Positions 10,662-20,193 of a stretch of DNA of 36,702 nucleotides are shown one piece after another (positions within the stretch are counted from its first letter, which is position 1; each line of letters starts with the position of its first letter). The notes beneath the pieces were generated by a model that was given only the letters and a program-made list of their open reading frames with translations, was not told where the DNA came from and searched no databases. The translations under genes were made by a program, and so were the position numbers. Source of the stretch: Bacteroidales bacterium (GTDB lineage: Bacteria > Bacteroidota > Bacteroidia > Bacteroidales > WCHB1-69); the NCBI GenBank assembly GCA_031272025.1, contig JAISUP010000015.1, forward strand, positions 1 to 36,702. Direction: 5' to 3'.

Positions 10662-10964
10662 ATGGTAATTCTTATTGTTATTTTGATCGTGATTGCTTGT
10701 GTAGTGTTAGGGCTTGTGGTTTTGGTACAAAACTCTAAAGGAGGTGGATTAGCCTCTAATTTCGCGGGGTCAAATCAAATTATGGGCGTGAAAAAAACGA
10801 CAGATTTTATAGAGAAAGCCACGTGGGGCTTGGCAGCATTTATCATGGTGCTTTGTCTCGCCTTTGCTTTCATGACCAAATCTGAATTTAGAAAGGCTTA
10901 TCCCTCCGAAGGGGTGGCTTCCGAACAGTCGGCAATGCCTACCGATACCGAAGATGCAGAATAA
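10662..10964 (+). CDS. secG: Preprotein translocase subunit SecG
   Basis: 100 aa; VLVQNSKGGGLASNFAGSNQIMGVKKTTDFIEKATW. Confidence 0.93.
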   Translation: MVILIVILIVIACVVLGLVVLVQNSKGGGLASNFAGSNQIMGVKKTTDFIEKATWGLAAFIMVLCLAFAFMTKSEFRKAYPSEGVASEQSAMPTDTEDAE

Positions 10965-10970
10965 CTTTTT

Positions 10971-11849
10971 TTAGTTTGTCTTTTTTATCTTCATCATACG
11001 GGGTTTCTGATTGATGTCCGTTCTTTTTTCCACATGTTGAAACCCGTGGGCATGAAACATGTTTTCTAATTCCGTATGAAAATTTTCGTGTGTTTCCACG
11101 TAAATATTCCCGTTTGCAGCAAGTAAATGTTGGGCTATCGCGGCTATCTTTTCATAGAAAAACAAAGGGTTTTCCGTGGGTACGAAAAGGGCAGTTTCCG
11201 GTTCATGTTCCCGTACGTTTAAAGGCAATTTTTCTTTTTCTGCCCAAGGAATGTAAGGTGGGTTGCTCACGATGATATTTACAGGGGCAATTTTCCAATC
11301 CTCCAATCGTTTTCGCGTGATGTCTATTTTTTGGAAAAGCACGTTTGTGGAGTTATTCGCGCAGGCGTTTTGTTGTGCCACGTATAGCACCTCCCGCGAA
11401 TAATCGATAGCCGTTACGCGGGCGAGCGGTAAATGGTGGGCTAACGCGATGGCAATAGCCCCGCTACCGGTACCTATGTCCAAAATATGAACCGGGACAT
11501 CGCTTTCTGTTTCTTGTAAAATCCATTCTACCAATTCTTCCGTTTCAGGGCGAGGAATAAGAACCGCGGGGGTAACGCGAAAAGATAACCCGTAAAAGTC
11601 GGTAGTGCCACATACTTGCTGCACGGGAGTGCCCTCTGTTAAACTGGCTATATCAGACAGTAATGTCTTCATCTCGGTTGAAGACAAGGTACGATAGGGG
11701 TATAAACAAATGCTTGCCTTTTTTAGTCCCCATCTTTTTTCCATGTAAAAATAGAAAATAGAAAGAATCTCTCTATCTTCGTATAAGGAACATAATTTTT
11801 TTAAAAACAATAATTTAATATCAACAAAAGTGCTAAGATGTATTCCCAT
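10971..11849 (-). CDS. prmC: Peptide chain release factor N5-glutamine methyltransferase
   Basis: ILDIGTGSGAIAIALAHHLP, VSNPPYIP, QVCGTTDFYGLSFRVTPAVLIPRPETEELVE. Confidence 0.93.
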   Translation of the reverse strand: MGIHLSTFVDIKLLFLKKLCSLYEDREILSIFYFYMEKRWGLKKASICLYPYRTLSSTEMKTLLSDIASLTEGTPVQQVCGTTDFYGLSFRVTPAVLIPRPETEELVEWILQETESDVPVHILDIGTGSGAIAIALAHHLPLARVTAIDYSREVLYVAQQNACANNSTNVLFQKIDITRKRLEDWKIAPVNIIVSNPPYIPWAEKEKLPLNVREHEPETALFVPTENPLFFYEKIAAIAQHLLAANGNIYVETHENFHTELENMFHAHGFQHVEKRTDINQKPRMMKIKKTN

Positions 11850-11948
11850 TTTATAGTTTGATTATTGATGAAAAATGATTTTTGTCAAACATGCAAAAAT
11901 ACATGAAAAAATATTTGTTGAAAGTATGAATGATAAAAAAAAAACATG

Positions 11949-11956
11949 TACATTTG
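11949..11956 (+). promoter_or_regulatory. -7 box TACATTTG upstream of GH57 gene
   Basis: TACATTTGC 25 bp before the likely ATG at 11981. Confidence 0.5.
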
Positions 11957-11980
11957 CACCGTAAAAAAACACGATTTATC

Positions 11981-13165
11981 ATGCAATATCTTTGTTTCCA
12001 TTTTCAAATTAGTCAGCCATATCGTTTGCGTACCTATCGTTTTTTCGACATCAATAGTAAACACGACTATTTTGATGAGTTTCAAAATCGTTATATTACG
12101 AAACGGCTATCCGAGCGATGTTATCTTCCTGCCCATCAATTGTTATTGGATTGTGCACGGGCGTATGGGGAACGTTTTGCAGTAAGTTTTAGTGTAGCGG
12201 GTAGTTCTTTGATGCTTTTCGAGGCATACGAGCCTGAGGTTTTACATTCTTTTCGCGAGTTATTGCAAACAGGTCGTGTCGAGTTTACCGGAAGCACGTT
12301 TACTCATAGTCTTGCCTCTTTACATGGCAAATCGGCATTCATGGAACAAGTACGGTTGCAGGAAAAAAAACTGAAACAATTGTTTGGAGTGAAACCGGTT
12401 ACCTTTTGTAATACAGAATGTATTTATTCTGATGAGATTGGAGAATGGATACACGAGGCGGGTTATCACACGGTACTTACCGAAGGGGCAAAACATATCT
12501 TGGGATGGAAAAGTCCGGGCTATCTTTATTGTAATCCTTATCAAACTGATTTACACATTCTTACTCGTAATTATCGGCTTTGTGATGATATTACTGTCCG
12601 TTTTGGGGACCACACGTGGAATCAGTCCCCGTTGACCGCGGAGAAGTTTATACATTTTTTAGATGCCACGCCCGAAGAGATACCTCTTATCAATATTTAT
12701 CTTGACTACGAAATTTTGGGAGAATTGTATACCGCGGACACGGGTATTTTTGACTTTTTCGGGGCATTGTGGAGGCAATTGTCTCGATCTTCGCGCTATC
12801 GTTTAATTACCCCGTCAGAGGTGCCTGCATTGTCGCTTCCGGTATCGACAATGCATGTCCCATGGGCAATATCGGGGTCTTCGGGAGAAGAAAAGGATAC
12901 CGGAGAATGGTTGGGAAACGAATTGCAACGGGAAGCCTTTCAGCAGTTGTTTAAACTCGAAAACGCTTACCGGCAATCGGAAAATGAAACTGCCAAATTA
13001 GATTGGTTATTACTACAAGCCGCCGACCATTTTGATTACATGGCAACCAAATGGTTCCCGAAAAAAGCAGTACGCAAAAATTTTGAGGTGTATTCATCGC
13101 CCTATCAAGCATTCATCAATTACATGAACGTGGTCAATGATTTGGAATTAGTTTTACAGTCTTGA
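11981..13165 (+). CDS. Glycoside hydrolase family 57 (alpha-amylase-like)
   Basis: MQYLCFHFQISQPYRLRTYRFF..., GRVEFTGSTFTHSLASL, FCNTECIYSDEIGEWIHEAGY, INIYLDYEILGE. Confidence 0.9.
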   Translation: MQYLCFHFQISQPYRLRTYRFFDINSKHDYFDEFQNRYITKRLSERCYLPAHQLLLDCARAYGERFAVSFSVAGSSLMLFEAYEPEVLHSFRELLQTGRVEFTGSTFTHSLASLHGKSAFMEQVRLQEKKLKQLFGVKPVTFCNTECIYSDEIGEWIHEAGYHTVLTEGAKHILGWKSPGYLYCNPYQTDLHILTRNYRLCDDITVRFGDHTWNQSPLTAEKFIHFLDATPEEIPLINIYLDYEILGELYTADTGIFDFFGALWRQLSRSSRYRLITPSEVPALSLPVSTMHVPWAISGSSGEEKDTGEWLGNELQREAFQQLFKLENAYRQSENETAKLDWLLLQAADHFDYMATKWFPKKAVRKNFEVYSSPYQAFINYMNVVNDLELVLQS

Positions 13166-13167
13166 TA

Positions 13168-15231
13168 CTATGTATTTTTATTCATTTTGGCTTTGCCCCA
13201 AAAACGTAAAAGCAATATTTCGGCAAGGAAACAGCCTAAGGCAGCCACGATAAAGTAACGCCAGAGGGCTTGCCCGTTGAGTGTGGCACTTACTTTTCCG
13301 GTTAGGTTTTTGGTGTTTCCTGAGATGATTTCCACGTGAGCATCGGCATTCGCGTCCGCGAAGCGACTTAATTCAGCATCTGTATAATAATTTAAAGAAG
13401 ACTCTTTTCGTAGTGCATTGAATGCCAATGTAGTAATTTGTTCATCTCCTTTCATCATATTGTAAAACCCGGGCACGCATATTTGCTCGTGCATGTAGAA
13501 AATGGTTTGCCGACCGAAGCCCCGTTGTTCGGGAATAAACTCGCTATGGTCGTGTAGTGCCTTTATTTTAAATAAATCTTCGGAATGATTGCTCACGCGG
13601 TTGATGGCTATCGGGTCATTACTGCCGACAGGAAAATACAGCGGTTGTCTCAGGTTGCTCATGAGCCCGATATTGTGTAATGCCACGAAAAAAAGCGCGT
13701 GTTTGTGGGCATCGCCATGCAGGTCGTTCATGGCAGAGGCAGATAAGAACACTTGCCCTTGTCCTGTTTTGCAGCACACGAGAAAGGGAGTCCCATTTTC
13801 GAGTGTCAGAATGGTTGATATTTCTCCCGTTGATGGTATAATTTCGCGATATTGTGTTACCAAAGGCATATCCACACGGGTATTTTTTCCTTCTAAGGCA
13901 CCATTAAAATAATGATTTTCATTATCAATATTGCCAAACTTTTGAGGAATAGTTTGCCATGAGCCATAGGTAGCACAATGTAAATTGTTCAGGAGCGTGT
14001 TCCATGACGTGTTGTCTTGATTTTCGCATGAAAAGATGAGCACCTGACCGCCTGCCAGCACGTATTTTTCTAACTCATTTGATAAGCCTGATGTTATGAC
14101 AGGGAGTTGATCAAGAATGACTAATTCTGCTTGTGTCAATGTCGCGTAATTAACCCTGTCATCGCTCATTTCTTGTAACCGGAAAAGAGAATCTTTCCCG
14201 TAGAGGGCTTGTAAATAACGGTTGCGTGTATTTTGGTGAGAAATAACTACCACGGGAGAGGCGGCATGAACAGTGAACGTGAAATACAACTGGTCGTCAA
14301 AAGTAATGGGACTATCGTCAATTTGAACTATCCCGCGTTGTATACCTTCCGTGTCTAAAAAGTAAGAAAAACGCACTTCCGAAAAACTGTTGGCAGTCAG
14401 GTCGGCAGTAGCCAATGCCCTTTGTTGGTCATTGACAAACAAACGCACGGGGAGTTTCATAATTTCAGAGTTGCCATAGTTATGCACGCGAGCCGTAAGT
14501 GTAACCGATTGTCCTGTTTTAAAGACCGGAGTAGTAAACCAACAACTGTCCACGGCAATATTTGCTGCTTGTTTGGCGGCTAACGGTAATAAGAAAATGT
14601 GGGCGGCAGTGTCTAAGGAAAGTCTGTCGAAATTAAATTGACTCTTTTGAAAGTCAGAAATCACGTAAGAAAGGGTTTGAGGTGAATGAACACGGGTGAT
14701 GGTGCGCGAAGCAAAATCAAACATTTCATCGAAAGTTTTGCTATTTACCGAAACGCGGATATTGTCTAAGGTCTCCAACATTTCATCACGGTTCATCACC
14801 GTGGCTTCATTGGCAGAAAAATCATTGGTAACGAGCATGAAGTCATCGGAAAAAGAAAAAGCGTTCACCACGTTTTTCGCCGCGTCACAAGCCTCTTGCA
14901 ACAACGAGCCATCAGGAGAATTGGCTTCCATGGAATAAGAGTTATCTAAAAATATCGTAACCAATTTGTTAGATGAATCTATTTGTCGGTTTTGGGGAAT
15001 ATACGGACGAGCGAAAGCCAATACCAACAACGCGATACCCAATACACGAAACAAAAGAACAACCAAATGTTGCAGGCGAGATTCTCTTTTGGTTTGCTGT
15101 AAAATATACTGTAATAGTTTCACGTTGGAAAAATAGGTGGTTTTATAACGCCGAAAATTGAAAAGATGAATCACCACCGGCACTAAAATCGCCCATAAAC
15201 CATAAAGAAATAAAGGATTTGTAAAATTCAT
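13168..15231 (-). CDS. BatA-domain / vWA-type membrane protein
   Basis: 687 aa; FLYGLWAILVPVVIHLFNFRRYKTTYFSNVKLLQ, then FLDNSYSMEA (MIDAS-like). Confidence 0.88.
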   Translation of the reverse strand: MNFTNPLFLYGLWAILVPVVIHLFNFRRYKTTYFSNVKLLQYILQQTKRESRLQHLVVLLFRVLGIALLVLAFARPYIPQNRQIDSSNKLVTIFLDNSYSMEANSPDGSLLQEACDAAKNVVNAFSFSDDFMLVTNDFSANEATVMNRDEMLETLDNIRVSVNSKTFDEMFDFASRTITRVHSPQTLSYVISDFQKSQFNFDRLSLDTAAHIFLLPLAAKQAANIAVDSCWFTTPVFKTGQSVTLTARVHNYGNSEIMKLPVRLFVNDQQRALATADLTANSFSEVRFSYFLDTEGIQRGIVQIDDSPITFDDQLYFTFTVHAASPVVVISHQNTRNRYLQALYGKDSLFRLQEMSDDRVNYATLTQAELVILDQLPVITSGLSNELEKYVLAGGQVLIFSCENQDNTSWNTLLNNLHCATYGSWQTIPQKFGNIDNENHYFNGALEGKNTRVDMPLVTQYREIIPSTGEISTILTLENGTPFLVCCKTGQGQVFLSASAMNDLHGDAHKHALFFVALHNIGLMSNLRQPLYFPVGSNDPIAINRVSNHSEDLFKIKALHDHSEFIPEQRGFGRQTIFYMHEQICVPGFYNMMKGDEQITTLAFNALRKESSLNYYTDAELSRFADANADAHVEIISGNTKNLTGKVSATLNGQALWRYFIVAALGCFLAEILLLRFWGKAKMNKNT

Positions 15232-15285
15232 TACTTTTTGTTTTTAACAAATGCAAAAATAAGGATTTTTTTCAAAAATTTAATG

Positions 15286-15293
15286 TACCTTTG
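15286..15293 (+). promoter_or_regulatory. -7 box TACCTTTG upstream of the Cys-rich protein gene
   Basis: TACCTTTGCC just upstream of 15312. Confidence 0.45.
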
Positions 15294-15755
15294 CCAACGA
15301 AATTTTATCGTGTGAAAAAGATAGTAAAATATACGATTATCATGTTCGTATGCACCGTGTACACGATTTTTTCTACCGGTGTTTATGTTTCTTTATGTTT
15401 GTGTTGTGGGCACATGGCAGTAGGAGAGGACGTGCTGTGCCCGGTAGAGGCTTCGTGTGCTTGTGCCGAACACGAACCTGTTTCTTGTTGTTCCATAGAA
15501 AATATCCCTATCGATCACACTTGTGAAAATCTGCATTTCTTTTTTAAAATTCAAGACAGTTACGATAAAACAGGGGATAATATTTTTTCGCGCATACAAC
15601 CTTCACACGCTTGTTTGCTCCCTTTTCGTGTACCGGTGTTGGAAAAAAACATAACTTTGCCTCATGCTTTTTGGGGTTGGCAGGTGGTATTTTTGCCCAT
15701 CACGCGGGGGAGAACTTTCTTATGCTCGGTTCATCAACTTATTTTTTACGCGTAG
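15291..15755 (+). CDS. Small Cys-rich membrane/exported protein (HYC_CC_PP-like)
   Basis: 154 aa ORF (start uncertain); N-terminal TM, VSLCLCCG, CACAEHEPVSCCSIENIPIDHTC; immediately upstream of a TonB receptor. Confidence 0.6.
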   Translation: MPTKFYRVKKIVKYTIIMFVCTVYTIFSTGVYVSLCLCCGHMAVGEDVLCPVEASCACAEHEPVSCCSIENIPIDHTCENLHFFFKIQDSYDKTGDNIFSRIQPSHACLLPFRVPVLEKNITLPHAFWGWQVVFLPITRGRTFLCSVHQLIFYA

Positions 15756-15865
15756 CATTTGCCTGATTTGGGTACCGCGTTTTATTTTATGTTCACACGG
15801 GTTAGTTTCGTGTATTTATTCGCGGTGAATATAGCATTATTTTTTTTATTAAAAGAGTCATTAAG

Positions 15866-18148
15866 ATGGATAAAAAGATATGGCTTGCTGTCGGCATTTG
15901 GCTTTGGGGGTTGGTCAGCCTCCAAGCACAGGATACCCTGAAAGGCAGCGTGACCGAACATGATGCGAGCAAGAAACAACCTTTGCCTTTGGCGGGTGCG
16001 ATATTGCAGTGGCATCAAACCGATGTGGGGACATATTCCGGCGCGGACGGACATTTTGTATTGCCTAAGGTGAAGTCAACCCGTGTACTTATCGTGAAAT
16101 ACCCGCGCTATGCCACGGACACAATTATCATAGAAGATGGGCAACAAATTTTGAATGTCTTATTGTCTTCGGCAAACATGTTGCAATCGGTGGAAGTGGG
16201 CTCTTCGCGCGGCGATTTTATTTCCGTGAAACCCATTCTCACTATGGTTATCGGGACAGAAGGGCTTCGAAAAGCCGCTTGTTGTAACCTGTCGGAAAGT
16301 TTTGACAACAGCGCGGCGGTGGACGTGGAATATAGCGATGCCGTTACCGGGGCTAAACAAATTTCGATGCTGGGACTCGCGGGAGTGTACAGTCAAATCT
16401 TGCTCGAAAATATTCCTTATGTAAGACTGCTTTCCCAACAGTTTGGACTGGCTTTTGTTCCCGGTTCGTGGATGGAATCAATTAGCATATCCAAAGGGAC
16501 ATCTTCCGTGATAAATGGATATGAAGGTATTACGGGACAAATTAACGTAGACTACAAGAAACCGGAAACGAATAGGGAAAAAATGTTTCTCAATCTTTAT
16601 GGCAATTCTCAAGGCAAGGGGGAACTGAATTTAAACAGCAGGGTAGGGGTGAACGAACATGCTTCTACCTTGTTCTTTCTTCATGCCGAAAGTCAAATGG
16701 CAAAATGGGACATGAATCACGACCATTTTCTTGATGTCCCGCTCAATTACAGTGTCAACGCCATGAATCGTTGGGATTATCACCGTGGGGCATGGGAAGG
16801 TCGTACTTTGCTTTCCTACTTGTGGGAAGACCGCGTTGGGGGCGAGAAAGGTTATCGACCTAACGAAACCCCAACAACTTTTGATGGCATTGTCCCAACC
16901 GATTCGAACAAGGTGAAATGGGGATTCTTTAATCGCACGCACCGGTTAAATGCAGTTACCAAAAACGGGTTCTTGCTGAAAGGAGATGACGAGAGCGTGG
17001 GCACGATTCTATCTTTCACTTTTCACGATACCCGTGCCATCTATGGACCGCGAAATTATGATGCTCGACAATATAGCGGTTATGTCAATATTCTTTATTC
17101 TAATAAATATGGTCGAAAAAAACGCTCCAAACTCACTATGGGGGGGAGTTTGCAATTCGACTATCTTAATGAACAATTGACTTTCTTATCGGGGGGCGAG
17201 TGGCTTACTACCCCGGGGATCATGCCACAACGAATAGAAACCGTACCGGGGGTATTTGTTGAATATGCCTACGTGCTTGATGAAAAATTAGTGGTCATGC
17301 CTGCTTTTCGCGTGGATTATAACACGCTTTATAAAGAGATATTTTGGACACCGCGGTTTCATCTCAAATGGATGCCTCTCCCTAACACGTCATTGCGGCT
17401 TTCGGCAGGAAAAGGTTATCGCACCCCCGCGATTCTTTCCGAAAACAGCGCGTTGCTCGTGAGCAATCGACAATTCGCGTTTCCCGCTACTTTGCAACCG
17501 GAAGAAGCCTATAACGGGGGCATAAGTTTAGTGCAGTCGTTCGTGATGAAAGGTGGAAAATCTTCTTTCTCTATTGATTATTATTATACTCGTTTTGTGC
17601 GGCAGTGGGTTATTGACCTTGACCAAGATCCCCGTTGGGTGTATATTTACAACCTGCAAGGGCAGTCGTATTCTCATTCTATTCAGGGCGAGTTCACGCT
17701 TTTCCCGCTACCCCGTTTTGAAATCACGTTAGCATATCGCTACAATCATGTGCAACAAACCACCAATAATCAATTGCAGGCAAAGGCGTTGACCGTGCCT
17801 CATAAAGTATTGCTTAATTTGCACTACGCGACCAAATTTGATAAATGGAAGTTCAATATTACCGCGCAATACAACAGCAGCACCCGTTTGCCCGACACGA
17901 AACAAAATCCACAAGAATATCAATTACCTTCGTATTCAAAAGATTATGTAGTATTGAACGCGCAAATTACTAAGAAATTTCGTAAAATAGAAGTCTATGT
18001 CGGGGGCGAGAATTTGCTCAATTATCGGCAACAAAACCCGCTTATATCTGCTCATCAGCCTTTTGGAGACTATTTTGATGCTTCTATCATTTATGCCCCT
18101 ATTATGGGAATCATGGGCTACGCGGGAATGCGATGGACCATCAACTGA
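15866..18148 (+). CDS. TonB-dependent outer membrane receptor with carboxypeptidase-regulatory-like N-terminal domain
   Basis: 760 aa; LKGSVTEHD..., plug and beta-barrel features, MRWTIN C-terminus. Confidence 0.9.
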   Translation: MDKKIWLAVGIWLWGLVSLQAQDTLKGSVTEHDASKKQPLPLAGAILQWHQTDVGTYSGADGHFVLPKVKSTRVLIVKYPRYATDTIIIEDGQQILNVLLSSANMLQSVEVGSSRGDFISVKPILTMVIGTEGLRKAACCNLSESFDNSAAVDVEYSDAVTGAKQISMLGLAGVYSQILLENIPYVRLLSQQFGLAFVPGSWMESISISKGTSSVINGYEGITGQINVDYKKPETNREKMFLNLYGNSQGKGELNLNSRVGVNEHASTLFFLHAESQMAKWDMNHDHFLDVPLNYSVNAMNRWDYHRGAWEGRTLLSYLWEDRVGGEKGYRPNETPTTFDGIVPTDSNKVKWGFFNRTHRLNAVTKNGFLLKGDDESVGTILSFTFHDTRAIYGPRNYDARQYSGYVNILYSNKYGRKKRSKLTMGGSLQFDYLNEQLTFLSGGEWLTTPGIMPQRIETVPGVFVEYAYVLDEKLVVMPAFRVDYNTLYKEIFWTPRFHLKWMPLPNTSLRLSAGKGYRTPAILSENSALLVSNRQFAFPATLQPEEAYNGGISLVQSFVMKGGKSSFSIDYYYTRFVRQWVIDLDQDPRWVYIYNLQGQSYSHSIQGEFTLFPLPRFEITLAYRYNHVQQTTNNQLQAKALTVPHKVLLNLHYATKFDKWKFNITAQYNSSTRLPDTKQNPQEYQLPSYSKDYVVLNAQITKKFRKIEVYVGGENLLNYRQQNPLISAHQPFGDYFDASIIYAPIMGIMGYAGMRWTIN

Positions 18149-18188
18149 TCATGCAGGGTAGGCACTTTTATTTTAGATAATGAATATA

Positions 18189-19484
18189 TTACCGAGACAT
18201 ATCAAAATAGAGTGCCCACACTTGTTCCAATCGTTTGGCTATATGAAAAGCCAAAAACGGGGGGACGGCATTTCCTATGACTTTGTATGCCATGGACGGG
18301 CTCACGATAAAACGTTGCCGTTGTCCTTCGGGACGGATAAAAGAATAGTCAGGGGGGAAAGTTTGAATTAGGGCACATTCTCTGGGGGTTAGTCGCCTTT
18401 CAAGATAGCCTCGCGATAACTCTTCGTTCATTTGTCCGCCATGTTCTATCGACAAGCGGCGAAATTCGATATTACCATGATGCTCCGCCCGAATCGTGGG
18501 GGATACGTCTTGTAAGTTTACCTCCCGTTGTCCTTGACAATGTTTGCCCATGTAGCGGGCTTTGGAATAATATTTTTGGTCAGGGTCGCGACTATGTTCC
18601 GGTTCCGACAAAGGGGCAAAGATTTTTTGCAAAGATACAGGAGGCATCAAATGGGGGTGCGCGTTGCTGCTGTACGCGTGGGTAGGTTTCGGGTAAGGAT
18701 CGTAGGTCTCGGGAATCGTGTCTTGTTGTAAATTTTGCAAAGCCTCTGTTCGTAAGGCGGATTTGCGAATACCGATAAAGATGACCCTTTCACGCGATTG
18801 AGGTACGCCATAGTCTGCCGCTTGTAAAACCCGCGGTGGCAATACCAAATACCCTTGCCCGCAACTATTGGAAAAATCTTGCTGAATAATATCTTTTACA
18901 TTCGACAAATTGACTAAGCCCTTAACGTTTTCGGCAATAAAGATTTTGGGTTGCACGAGTTCTATCACCGACTTCATCCAGATGTATAATTTCCCGCGGG
19001 TTTCTTCGCTCGCGACCGGCAAAGTAATGATTTGTCCATGATGGTCTTTATGAGACTGAAAACCACGTCTTTTTCCCGCCAAACTGAAATCTTGACAAGG
19101 AAAGCCGCCGGTAACGACATCTATTTGTTGGGGAAAACTCCATTGTCTTGCCCGTGCCTGTTTTACCAAATCTACGATACTTTCCGTATGAAACATTTCA
19201 GGGAGATGACCTCTGGGCACGAAATACGATTGCCATGTTCGAGCGGCGGCAGGCAAAATGTCATTGGCAAAAACCGTGCGAAATGGAGTCCCCCTTAATT
19301 GTACATAATAATCGTCTATCTCGTTTTCAATAAAATATCTTGCAAACTGTGGGTGAATGCAGGGACGGGGTACCCTAAAATTTCCTTCCATGCCCAAATC
19401 CATGCCTCCACAACCGGAAAAAAGAGAAAGTACGCGAAGACTACCCTGACTAATTTTTGCTTCTTGTTGTTTTTTATTGCTCAT
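18189..19484 (-). CDS. DNA (cytosine-5-)-methyltransferase
   Basis: Motif I LSLFSGCGGMDLGMEG, IV GGFPCQDFSLAGKRRGF, VI ENVKGL, VIII QSRERVIFIGIR, IX RRLTPRECALIQTFP, X YKVIGNAVPPFLAFHIAKRL. Confidence 0.96.
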   Translation of the reverse strand: MSNKKQQEAKISQGSLRVLSLFSGCGGMDLGMEGNFRVPRPCIHPQFARYFIENEIDDYYVQLRGTPFRTVFANDILPAAARTWQSYFVPRGHLPEMFHTESIVDLVKQARARQWSFPQQIDVVTGGFPCQDFSLAGKRRGFQSHKDHHGQIITLPVASEETRGKLYIWMKSVIELVQPKIFIAENVKGLVNLSNVKDIIQQDFSNSCGQGYLVLPPRVLQAADYGVPQSRERVIFIGIRKSALRTEALQNLQQDTIPETYDPYPKPTHAYSSNAHPHLMPPVSLQKIFAPLSEPEHSRDPDQKYYSKARYMGKHCQGQREVNLQDVSPTIRAEHHGNIEFRRLSIEHGGQMNEELSRGYLERRLTPRECALIQTFPPDYSFIRPEGQRQRFIVSPSMAYKVIGNAVPPFLAFHIAKRLEQVWALYFDMSR

Positions 19485-20181
19485 ATATTGCTGTTATTAT
19501 CCATTTTTTACGGGGATTATACCCCTTTTTACGCGAAAATTCGGTACAGGCAACATTCAGTTGACAGTTGTTACAAGCCGGTGCTTTCGCGGTACATACC
19601 GTAGCGGCATAATCCAATATTGCCCAATTTAAGGTTTTACAATCTTTGGTTTGTACAATTTGATTTGCCATAGATTGTATTGCCTTGTCGTGCCGCACAT
19701 CTACGTATTCTCCCGGCGAAAAATACCGCTTGAGCAGTCGAGACATGTTCACGTCTAATAAAGGTTTTCGTTTGTTTAAGATAAAGAGTTCGTAGGCATT
19801 TCGTAGATACAACCCGCTAAAACCGGCTTCCTGTAATTCGGCTGGCTTTATTTTAGGAGTATATTCACGAGTTGCCAAACGTTTTTTCATGCCTTGTGCC
19901 AACGTGTAAAGACGAGTAGCCCGCTGACGGTGTAAACCCAACGGTTTCATCATGTCTTCCAATTCTACTAATGTAGCCCCCATTAAGGCATCCCAATGTG
20001 GATATTTCTCGAAAAAAAAAGCATAATATTTTGCAACGGTTTCTGCTTTCGTGCGTTGCAATAATATTTCCGAAATAATAGTCTTGTAATAACCTATCCC
20101 TTCTTCTCGCCAAGGAAAAGAACGACGATTTTTTTCAAACCATTGTAAGAGCACTTCCCGAAAATAATCTTGTTTGCGCAA
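19474..20181 (-). CDS. HhH-GPD DNA glycosylase with C-terminal 4Fe-4S loop, MIG (T/G mismatch)-like
   Basis: FPWREEGIGYYKTIISEILLQRTKAETV, LDVNMSRLLKRYF catalytic-Asp region, C-x6-C-x2-C-x5-C (CTAKAPACNNCQLNVAC); overlaps MTase start by 11 bp. Confidence 0.88.
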   Translation of the reverse strand: MRKQDYFREVLLQWFEKNRRSFPWREEGIGYYKTIISEILLQRTKAETVAKYYAFFFEKYPHWDALMGATLVELEDMMKPLGLHRQRATRLYTLAQGMKKRLATREYTPKIKPAELQEAGFSGLYLRNAYELFILNKRKPLLDVNMSRLLKRYFSPGEYVDVRHDKAIQSMANQIVQTKDCKTLNWAILDYAATVCTAKAPACNNCQLNVACTEFSRKKGYNPRKKWIITAIYEQ

Positions 20182-20193
20182 CGACTTGTTTTT

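Noticed and set aside
19474-20181. Simple MutY annotation
   Set aside because: Short (235 aa), lacks the MutY C-terminal NUDT-like domain, sits on an m5C MTase and shows MIG-like residues; MutY cannot be fully excluded without phylogeny.
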